Assembly: GCA_000715685.1 (NCBI GenBank)
Contig: KL569437.1
Coordinates: 24,911 to 32,485, forward strand
Length of the DNA: 7,575 nt
Direction: 5' to 3'
Source of the DNA: Streptomyces lilacinus
Lineage (GTDB): Bacteria > Actinomycetota > Actinomycetes > Streptomycetales > Streptomycetaceae
Shown: piece by piece, positions 1 through 4,917 of the stretch
Position numbering within the stretch: the first letter of the stretch is position 1
Layout of the letters: each line of letters opens with the position of its first letter
The notes under the pieces: generated by a model
What the model saw: the letters and a program-made list of their open reading frames with translations, nothing else
Told to the model about the DNA's origin: nothing
Databases searched by the model: none
Made by a program: the position numbers and the translations under genes

Positions 1-28
1 CCTGCCCCGCCGCCCGTCCGGACGGCTG

Positions 29-670
29 CTACCCCTTCTTGCCCTTCTTGGCCTGCTCCGCGGCGGTGGCCGTGGCGCGTTCGCCGTCCTGGACCTGCTG
101 CAGGCGCTTGAGGGTGGCGGCGAGGATGTCCTGAACACCGGTGGTGTCGCCCCCGGTCCCCTGCATCGTCACCCGGATGTTGACGTTGCCCGAGCGGCTG
201 AAACCGTCGACCTTGTTCTCGCTCAGCCCGGGGTTGACGACGAACACGGACTCCTCGCCCACCTGCTTCTTGGGAGCCTGCTCCTTGTCCGACTCCGTGC
301 CCTTCCACGCCGTGTAGGCGCTCTTGGCGTTCTCGGGCGTGTCGAACAGGCAGATGTCGACGTCCATCATGTTGTCGGTGGAACCGTTGTAGATGAACCA
401 CGCCCTGCCGCCGCGCACCCAGCCCTTGGGAGAGGCGTCGTCCTTCGACTCCGTGCAGCGCGCCCCCTCCTTGGTCACGCCCTTGCCCTTGTAGAGCTCC
501 CAGCCCGGGAGTACCTCGCCGGTGCCCGGGAGGGCCTGCGTGATCTCGCCCTGGGCGAGCTGCTTCGTGATGGGCTTGCCCGCATCGTCCCCGGAACCGC
601 CGGAGGAACACGAGGTGAGAGCGGCGATGCCCAGGAGGGCGGTGAGGGCAGTGGTGCGTGTGCGTGGCAT
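29..670 (-). CDS. Putative secreted lipoprotein, unknown function
   Basis: The 213-residue product begins with a short basic n-region and a hydrophobic stretch ending in the lipobox L18-T19-S20-C21. It should therefore be exported, lipidated on Cys21 and anchored on the outer face of the membrane. A Ser/Gly/Asp-rich linker follows the cysteine. The mature domain has two further cysteines (C72 and C107) that could form a disulfide, and the C-terminus is Lys-rich (KKGKKG). The ATG at 670 is chosen because AGGG lies five bases upstream; an in-frame GTG at 676 would sit almost on top of that site. I do not recognise the family. The layout (lipobox, linker, one small domain with a Cys pair) loosely recalls actinobacterial lipoproteins with a PknH-like extracellular fold, but that is only a guess. 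It is transcribed in the same direction as rsr, downstream of the rsr terminator, so it probably has its own promoter. Confidence 0.85.
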   Translation of the reverse strand: MPRTRTTALTALLGIAALTSCSSGGSGDDAGKPITKQLAQGEITQALPGTGEVLPGWELYKGKGVTKEGARCTESKDDASPKGWVRGGRAWFIYNGSTDNMMDVDICLFDTPENAKSAYTAWKGTESDKEQAPKKQVGEESVFVVNPGLSENKVDGFSRSGNVNIRVTMQGTGGDTTGVQDILAATLKRLQQVQDGERATATAAEQAKKGKKG

Positions 671-728
671 GTACACACCCTAGTTCCTGTTTGATCACTC
701 CCATCCCACCCCCTCGCGGCGGCAGCGG

Positions 729-760
729 AGCGCCGCGGCCCGGGCAGGGCCGGCGGCGCT
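729..760 (-). terminator. Strong hairpin at the rsr stop codon
   Basis: An 8-bp stem (AGCGCCGC with GCGGCGCT) continues, after one bulged C, into a 5-bp GGCCC/GGGCC stem with a 5-base loop. The hairpin begins at the last base of the rsr coding region's stop codon on the minus strand. No T-run follows, which is common for actinomycete terminators. It separates rsr from the lipoprotein gene. Confidence 0.6.
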
Positions 761-2325
761 CAGTCCTCCCACGGCCAGCGGGCGTCGCGGCCGCGTTCCA
801 GTAACGGCACCAGACGGAACGCCGCGTCGGTGAGCCCACCGAAGGTGTGTCGGTTGGCCGACCCGGACGGGCCGTGGCCGGGCCGGTAGCCGGCGAGGTT
901 CCAGGTGTAGACCGGGACATGGCCCGGGACCTGCTCGGTCGGGCCGCCCGCGTAGTGGTGGGAGGCCTGCTCGTCGGTGACGATCAGGACCCGGTCGTGA
1001 CCGCGGTAGTGCCGGCGCACGGCCTCGGTGGTGTCGGTGCCGCCGAGGCTCCCGAACCGTTCCAGCACTTTGAGGACCGACTCGCCCCTGCGGTGGGCCA
1101 CGGGCGCGCTGCTGGTGCCGAACTCGACCAGATCGGCGTCGGCCGCGCGCATCGCCACAGCCTGTGTGTATAAGAGACAGAGCCGGGACCGGTCGGACAG
1201 CGGCGACCACATGGAACCCGAGCGGTCGACCAGGATCAGGGTCCGCCCGGGCAGCGCCGGCACGTTCGCCAGCGAATGACCGAGGGCCTGCTCCAGCGCG
1301 TACGCCCAGCGCAGCGACGGGGCGTGCTGGTACGCGGCCAGGTACCGGAAGGGGAACTGCCGGGACCGGGCGACCTCTTCCGGGTCGGCGATCCGCGCGG
1401 CCACCTGCTGGGCGACCTCGTCGCGGACACCGGCCTCGTCGAAGTTCCGCAGGTTGCGGACCAGGGCCATGGTCCCCATGGAGGGGATGACGGCCTCCCA
1501 GGCCGCCGCGTCCATCGGGCCCTGCAGCCAGCCCGCCAGCGCCTCCCAGGTCATGCCCGCCTCGGCGAGTCGCTCGGCGCCGCCCGGCCCGGTGACCACG
1601 GCGCGGCGCTCGGCGACGGGCACGGCCATCAGCGCGTGGCGCGCGGCGAGGGCGCGGTCCGACGCGGGCGGGGTGGCGCTGTCCGGGTTGTGCCGGCGGT
1701 CCAGGGCGTACTGGAAGAGGTCGCCCTGCCACGGCTTGTCCGGGTCGGGCGTGGGGTGGACGAGGTTGAGGACGTCGCCGAAGCGGTAGCCCTTGGAGGC
1801 GGTGTCGTACTTCAGCAGGTTGCGGCCGGTGTACAGGCGTCGCACGGCGTCGGCGACACCCCGCTTGACCGGCTTCGGCACGTTCCGGCCGTAGGCCGAG
1901 GTCCAGTAGGCCAGCATCTCGCCGGGCTCGTCCGCGCGACGCAGTACGGAATCGACGACCAGGCGGTTGGTGGGGCCGTCCGTGGCACCGGCCTCGAGCC
2001 GGGCCTTGACGTACTCGGCGGCGCCGACCAGGGAGGCGGTGCGCATCTGGCCGTCGCCGCGCAGCCACCCCAGGAGACCGGCGGTCCAGGCGGCATCCTC
2101 GACGGCGAGCTTGCGCACGAGCGCGGCGAACCGGTCGTCACGGCCGGTGCCGCTCTCGTGGAAGGTCTGCTGGGAAACGAAGTTGGCGACCGCGAGCAGG
2201 AACAGCTCCGAGCGGTCGTCCCGCAGGTACCCCTTGCCACCCAGGTGGGTGCGGGTGCGCCCGGCCGTGGTCACGGGCGAGGTTGGACGGCCCCCCTTGG
2301 GCGTACGGACGTTGAAGCGTGCCAT
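760..2325 (-). CDS. rsr: Ro60-family RNA-binding protein (TROVE domain plus vWA), interrupted by adapter sequence
   Basis: This is a bacterial orthologue of the Ro 60-kDa autoantigen (Rsr), a ring-shaped protein that binds Y RNA on its outer face and misfolded or single-stranded RNA ends in its central hole. The first roughly 340 residues form the helical TROVE region, with an early segment typical of the family (LFLLAVANFVSQQTF). The C-terminal part is a von Willebrand A domain with a complete MIDAS metal site: D367-R-S-G-S371, T430 in GGTDTTEA and D451 in VTDE. The start at 2325 is preceded by GGGGG seven bases upstream; the open frame extends further upstream, but that extension runs into noncoding leader. 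The product is 521 residues as assembled. Residues 383-387 (CLLYT) are translated from a Tn5 mosaic-end sequence, which appears to have replaced about ten genuine residues just after the MIDAS motif while keeping the frame. The real gene is probably intact. A Y RNA gene lies upstream on the same strand. Confidence 0.93.
   Translation of the reverse strand: MARFNVRTPKGGRPTSPVTTAGRTRTHLGGKGYLRDDRSELFLLAVANFVSQQTFHESGTGRDDRFAALVRKLAVEDAAWTAGLLGWLRGDGQMRTASLVGAAEYVKARLEAGATDGPTNRLVVDSVLRRADEPGEMLAYWTSAYGRNVPKPVKRGVADAVRRLYTGRNLLKYDTASKGYRFGDVLNLVHPTPDPDKPWQGDLFQYALDRRHNPDSATPPASDRALAARHALMAVPVAERRAVVTGPGGAERLAEAGMTWEALAGWLQGPMDAAAWEAVIPSMGTMALVRNLRNFDEAGVRDEVAQQVAARIADPEEVARSRQFPFRYLAAYQHAPSLRWAYALEQALGHSLANVPALPGRTLILVDRSGSMWSPLSDRSRLCLLYTQAVAMRAADADLVEFGTSSAPVAHRRGESVLKVLERFGSLGGTDTTEAVRRHYRGHDRVLIVTDEQASHHYAGGPTEQVPGHVPVYTWNLAGYRPGHGPSGSANRHTFGGLTDAAFRLVPLLERGRDARWPWED
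1165..1180. other. Tn5/Nextera mosaic-end sequence inside rsr (assembly artefact)
   Basis: Sixteen bases match one side of the 19-base transposase mosaic end (TGTGTATAAGAGACAG on the plus strand; the rest of the mosaic end is absent). The flanks are consecutive parts of the same vWA domain, in order and in frame. This points to a local library or assembly artefact with loss of a few dozen genuine bases, not a chimera of distant loci. Bases around 1160-1185 should not be trusted. Confidence 0.93.
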
Positions 2326-2333
2326 GTGAATTC

Positions 2334-2351
2334 CCCCGAATTCGTCCGGGG
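2334..2351 (-). promoter_or_regulatory. Hairpin covering the rsr ribosome binding site
   Basis: In the minus-strand transcript CCCCG (2351-2347) can pair with CGGGG (2338-2334), the latter being most of the GGGGG ribosome binding site (2337-2333). The stem is only 5 bp but all G-C, with an 8-base loop. It could dampen translation of rsr. Two GAATTC sites (2328-2333 and 2338-2343) flank the C-run, a spacing of exactly ten bases. Confidence 0.35.
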
Positions 2352-2458
2352 AAGCACGGCGAAGGGCGTCCTGCGCACCGGACGCCCCGATGCCGCGCCT
2401 CCCGAGTTCAAAGCGGCCACGGCATGGGATTCGATCGCAACGAAGGAGCCGTGGCCCG

Positions 2459-2474
2459 CGCACCGGGAGGTGCG
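2459..2474 (-). terminator. Hairpin just downstream of the Y RNA, possible terminator or processing stop
   Basis: A 6-bp CGCACC/GGTGCG stem with a 4-base loop begins eleven bases after the predicted last paired base of the Y RNA. There is no T-run after it. It could end the Y RNA transcript, or protect its 3' end if the transcript continues into rsr. Confidence 0.35.
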
Positions 2475-2485
2475 TGAAGCCTGGT

Positions 2486-2619
2486 GTCCAGAGATCGAGG
2501 CGGCGGAACCGACAAGGTGCTCTGCCGCTGAGCTACGCCGGCGTGTGTGCCGGCGGCGGGATTCGAACCCGCGACCGCCCGATGAGGAGTCGAAGTAGGT
2601 CCCGCCTTCGCACCTGGAC
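2486..2619 (-). ncRNA. yrlA: Bacterial Y RNA (YrlA-like), tRNA-mimicking partner of Ro60
   Basis: Y RNAs bind Ro60 through a stem made by their two ends; in the YrlA class the rest folds like a tRNA. Read on the minus strand, the ends pair as GTCCAG/CTGGAC (2619-2614 with 2491-2486), CGA/TCG (2610-2608 with 2498-2496), then nine pairs GGCGGGACC/GGTTCCGCC (2606-2598 with 2510-2502, one G-U). Inside is a T arm with a perfect 5-bp stem and TTCGAAT loop (2572-2556). Next is a perfect 7-bp acceptor-like stem CGCCGGC/GCCGGCG closed by ACACAC (2555-2536), the linker TA, and a D arm GCTC-AGCGGCA-GAGC (2533-2519). The order T arm, closed acceptor, D arm is a tRNA permuted so that the Y stem replaces the anticodon arm. 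The strand and position beside rsr fit this class. The inner part of the stem is asymmetric (25 bases before the T arm, 8 after the D arm), and its exact Ro-binding pairs are not settled by eye. Tools that look for tRNAs may miscall it as tRNA fragments. Confidence 0.87.
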
Positions 2620-2626
2620 GTCGATC

Positions 2627-2656
2627 ATTCTGGAGGACGGGCGTGGAGGCCGGCAA
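2627..2656 (-). promoter_or_regulatory. Candidate promoter of the Y RNA
   Basis: On the minus strand a -35-like TTGCCG (2656-2651) and a -10-like CAGAAT (2632-2627) are separated by 18 bases, a usual actinomycete spacing. Transcription would begin near 2620, which coincides with the first paired base of the predicted Y RNA stem (2619). Each hexamer is an imperfect match, so the agreement with the RNA end is the main support. Confidence 0.4.
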
Positions 2657-2848
2657 AGGGTTTTTCGCATCGGCTCGTCTGGAGCACGCCATCGTCGGCT
2701 GCGGCTACCGGCCGCTACGCACCGTACGACTGTTGGGCCCCGATGGCGGGCATGCCGGCCCGGTCGCAGCATGGAAGGGGACCGGATTTTCCTCTGTGCG
2801 ATGGCCTCACGAGGCATGTGGCCCGTCCCCGCGTACATGGGAGTAGCC

Positions 2849-3757
2849 ATGCCGATGTTGCTGATCAAGGGATCGTTCCATCTCTCGGGCCGCACCAGGC
2901 CCGACGGGGACACCGTCCCCTTCATTCCGGACTACGTGGGGGAGTGGAAGCTCGTCCGCGGGTGCAAAAAGCCGGAGCCCGAGAAGGACGGCCACGTCGA
3001 CGTGCGCCTCGAGGGCATCGACGCGCTGGAGACCCACTACACGGGAAACTACGGGACGGAGGAACGCCAGCCACGGAAGTTCGCCGACGCCGCCACGGAG
3101 AAGCTGCTGACATGGCTCCGCTTCACCGACATCCGCTACACCGTCGACCCCAGGAACGGCCACGAGAACATCTCCGCCACTCCCGACAGCGTCCCGGGCT
3201 TCGTCCTCACCGGCGGCAGCGACATCTTCGGCCGCTGCGTGGCGCTGGTCGGCCGGGGTGTCCCGCCGGGGGCCAGTGGCTACGAGATCGACGTCAAGGC
3301 GGAGCTCCTGAAGCAGACGGCCAACCACTACCTGCTCACGGAGGGGTTGGTCTATCCCACCTTCTACGCGGGCCTGCCCGCGGATCTGCGCCGTGAGCTG
3401 ACCGCCGCCAGTCGGCAGGCGAAAGCCGACCCCGGCAAGGGGGTGTGGAACATGACGAGCGGCTCACTGGGCGACGTGACCCTCACCGGGGCGAAGATCA
3501 CTGGGATGTCCTCGATCACCCATGATGTGGTGATCCTCCCGAAGCTGTTCCGCAGGCTCAAGGAGTACCTGTCGCTCGGTGACACGTCTCTGGCCGGCTT
3601 CCCCGTGTACCTGGCCGGGGCAGCGGACAAGTTCCGCATCCTGTCGGCCACTCCGTCCCGTCTCCTGACCGGTCTGCAGAATGTCGTCGAGGTCACCAAT
3701 GGCGAGACCGTGAAGATGACCCATTCCTCCGAGGATCTCCTCTTCGACGAGAAGTGA
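2849..3757 (+). CDS. Staphylococcal nuclease-fold (thermonuclease-like) protein
   Basis: The 302-residue product has the key residues of the SNase family in order: D19-G-D21-T for calcium binding, R53-L-E-G-I-D58-A-L-E61 matching the Arg35/Asp40/Glu43 block of staphylococcal nuclease, and F-G-R129 matching Arg87. A helix-rich segment at about 150-200 ending in GVWN matches the end of the SNase fold. It is therefore probably an active Ca2+-dependent phosphodiesterase on RNA or DNA. It is longer than the classic enzyme: there is an insertion around residues 94-125 and an extra C-terminal region of about 100 residues that I do not recognise. No signal peptide or membrane helix is visible, so a cytoplasmic location is likely. 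The start is chosen for GGGAG five bases upstream; in-frame ATGs at 2801, 2837 and 2855 are alternatives. It diverges from the rsr-Y RNA unit, and a functional link is possible but unproven. Confidence 0.85.
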   Translation: MPMLLIKGSFHLSGRTRPDGDTVPFIPDYVGEWKLVRGCKKPEPEKDGHVDVRLEGIDALETHYTGNYGTEERQPRKFADAATEKLLTWLRFTDIRYTVDPRNGHENISATPDSVPGFVLTGGSDIFGRCVALVGRGVPPGASGYEIDVKAELLKQTANHYLLTEGLVYPTFYAGLPADLRRELTAASRQAKADPGKGVWNMTSGSLGDVTLTGAKITGMSSITHDVVILPKLFRRLKEYLSLGDTSLAGFPVYLAGAADKFRILSATPSRLLTGLQNVVEVTNGETVKMTHSSEDLLFDEK

Positions 3758-3820
3758 GCGGCACGGACCCCCGTTCCGGCCACGTGCGCCCCGCGCGACC
3801 GGGTGGGGGATGATGCCGGG

Positions 3821-4459
3821 ATGACGTCGACGCCTCGCCCTCAGCACGCCGGCAGCTGTCTGCCTCTCGCCTCCGCGTACCAGCAGACGCTGCGCGACCG
3901 CGTCCTGGAGGCTCCCGTGGTCCCCGCGCCGGAGCCGTGGCGGCGCGTCCATGAGGGGTGCATCCCCGTCGGCGGGCTGCTCGGGATCGGCTTCGCCGTC
4001 GATCCGGGCAGTGGGAACGACCTGGTCATGGTGGTCTCCACCAGTGGTCACGGGCTCTTCGACGCGGTCACCGGGGAGAAGATCGCGCGAGAGTACGACC
4101 CCGACGACGATGACGCCACTCCGGACATGGCACCGGACCTGACCTGCCCCGGGCTCGGCCCGGTCGCGGACACGCGCATCCACGTCGCCGGGCTCTTCGG
4201 CGGCGGTCTCCACTCGACGTCCGGGGACGGGTGGTCGGTGAGGACCGTCAGCCCCTGCTGGCCCCACCACCACATCCTCCTCGACACCGCCGGTGGACTG
4301 CACCGGGGAGCGCATGAGGAGAAGTGGTGGCACATCTTCCACGCCGACTACTCCGAGTTCCGCGCCGCGGGCTTCTCCCCGACGGGCCGGACGCTGGCCG
4401 TCGCCACGAGCAGCGACCTGACCCTGTGGTCCCGCCCGACGTCAGGAGGGCGTCCGTAG
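3821..4459 (+). CDS. Hypothetical protein with beta-propeller-like segments
   Basis: I do not recognise the family of this 212-residue protein. Two stretches resemble WD40/beta-propeller blades: one around residues 45-85 (LLGIGFAVDPGSG then DLVMVVSTSGHGLFD) and one at the C-terminus (GFSPTGRTLAVATSSDLTLW). A full propeller would need more blades than the length allows, so it may be a diverged or partial propeller, or only look like one. There is no signal peptide or membrane segment. It lies 63 bases after the SNase-fold gene on the same strand and could be cotranscribed with it. The ATG at 3821 is chosen with GGGGGA ten bases upstream; an in-frame GTG at 3803 would add six residues (MGDDAG). 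Confidence 0.75.
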   Translation: MTSTPRPQHAGSCLPLASAYQQTLRDRVLEAPVVPAPEPWRRVHEGCIPVGGLLGIGFAVDPGSGNDLVMVVSTSGHGLFDAVTGEKIAREYDPDDDDATPDMAPDLTCPGLGPVADTRIHVAGLFGGGLHSTSGDGWSVRTVSPCWPHHHILLDTAGGLHRGAHEEKWWHIFHADYSEFRAAGFSPTGRTLAVATSSDLTLWSRPTSGGRP

Positions 4460-4489
4460 GGCGCGCGGCGCGGGCGTTCGGCACCCTGC

Positions 4490-4514
4490 GGCCCCTATGC
4501 GGCCCTATGCGGCT
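4490..4514. repeat. Three short tandem copies of TGCGGCCC-type unit
   Basis: TGCGGC occurs three times in a row, the copies separated by CCCTA or CCTA. They lie between the convergent ends of the 3821-4459 and 4505-4840 genes, and the stop codon of the latter falls within the repeat. No function is evident. Confidence 0.6.
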
Positions 4515-4840
4515 CGGCGTCGATGTTCGCGGGGTGCCAGGGCGGCGCAGGCGACGGCCGCCACGACCCCGGCGGCCAGGAAGCCCCGGTTGGACCGCCA
4601 GGACAGCACGGACCACCGCGACTGGGCGGACAGCACTGAACCGGTGCTGAGCCAGGAGCCGGCCGAGACGACCGAGAGCGCGGAGCCGATCGAGCCGAGC
4701 GACAGGGCGCTCCCGATCGAGCCGACGGACAGGACGGATCCGACCGAGCCGATCGAGAGCACCGAGCCCACCGAACCGATCGACAGCACGGAGTCCCGGG
4801 ACCAGAGAGACAGGGGTGATTCCGAAGCATGCTTGATCAT
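4505..4840 (-). CDS. Ser-x-x triplet-repeat protein with C-terminal membrane helix
   Basis: The 111-residue product has a serine at every third position from S8 through S83, 26 serines without a break. Many units group into a 9-residue repeat of the type SVLSIGSVG. The two residues between serines are mostly Val, Leu, Ile, Gly or Ala in the first half, with Trp and polar residues near the end. A hydrophobic stretch at about 87-102 could span the membrane and is followed by the basic tail REHRRRAA, suggesting a C-terminal anchor with the repeat on one side. I recall small proteins of this kind as hypothetical genes in actinomycetes, and I know of no function. A strict three-residue period would suit a stacked solenoid or extended fibre; this is inference. 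The ATG at 4840 lacks a ribosome binding site, but TACGAT lies six bases before it, so the mRNA may be leaderless. An in-frame GTG at 4891 is an alternative. It converges with the 3821-4459 gene. Confidence 0.75.
   Translation of the reverse strand: MIKHASESPLSLWSRDSVLSIGSVGSVLSIGSVGSVLSVGSIGSALSLGSIGSALSVVSAGSWLSTGSVLSAQSRWSVLSWRSNRGFLAAGVVAAVACAALAPREHRRRAA
4655..4805. repeat. Imperfect 9-base periodic repeat encoding Ser-x-x triplets
   Basis: On the plus strand, variants of GAGCCGATC and GACAGC recur every nine bases, encoding the serine-triplet region of the overlapping minus-strand gene. The periodicity lies in the coding frame and the copies differ at many positions, so it is an old repeat maintained at protein level. 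Confidence 0.6.
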
Positions 4841-4894
4841 GCGTCGATCGTAATCGCGGCCCCTCCGAGTGGCGGCCCGAGCATGCCTCACGTT

Positions 4895-4917
4895 TGTTCA
4901 ACGCGTTGCTTTGAACA
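4895..4917. repeat. Inverted repeat TGTTCAA/TTGAACA at the epimerase stop codon
   Basis: Seven-base arms (4895-4901 and 4911-4917) flank nine bases, and the first arm overlaps a CAACGCGTTG palindrome (4899-4908). The TTGAAC hexamer is the same one used in the palindrome upstream of this gene. It could be a second binding site for the same regulator or a weak terminator. Confidence 0.45.

Larger units (their letters stand above)
2326..2485 (-). promoter_or_regulatory. rsr leader with a series of inverted repeats
   Basis: These 160 bases between the Y RNA and the rsr start contain, in transcription order: a 6-bp CGCACC/GGTGCG hairpin (2459-2474), a 9-bp GGCCACGGC/GCCGTGGCC inverted repeat with a 24-base loop (2415-2456), an 8-bp GGGCGTCC/GGACGCCC hairpin (2364-2387), and a 5-bp CCCCG/CGGGG hairpin over the ribosome binding site (2334-2351). 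No convincing -35/-10 pair for rsr is visible here, so rsr may be transcribed from the Y RNA promoter, or from a promoter that does not match consensus. No coding gene is seen in this stretch. Confidence 0.5.

Noticed and set aside
14..25. Palindrome CCGTCCGGACGG downstream of the lipoprotein gene as a terminator
   Set aside because: It has no room for a loop of normal size and no T-run. The surrounding bases are cut by the window start, so it cannot be judged.
1165..1180. Natural Tn5-family insertion in rsr
   Set aside because: No transposase, no inverted copy and no target duplication are seen; only the library mosaic end is present, and a second copy sits at the contig end.
2326..2463. 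N-terminal extension of Ro60 to 2463
   Set aside because: It runs through leader hairpins, and the ATG at 2325 has a ribosome binding site at the right distance and the usual Rsr N-terminus.
2519..2572. tRNA gene, or a permuted tRNA gene of the algal/archaeal type
   Set aside because: T arm, acceptor stem and D arm are present, but in permuted order and without an anticodon stem-loop or CCA. The ends form a long stem instead, and rsr is adjacent. A Y RNA explains all of this better.
1276..2598. Long plus-strand open frame opposite rsr
   Set aside because: It is a GC-rich shadow of the minus-strand Ro60 gene and shows no recognisable domain.
2390..2848. N-terminal extension of the SNase gene (frame open from 2390)
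   Set aside because: The extension translates the antisense of the Y RNA (a GGIRTRDRP-type peptide typical of tRNA-like T arms). A good ribosome binding site precedes the ATG at 2849.
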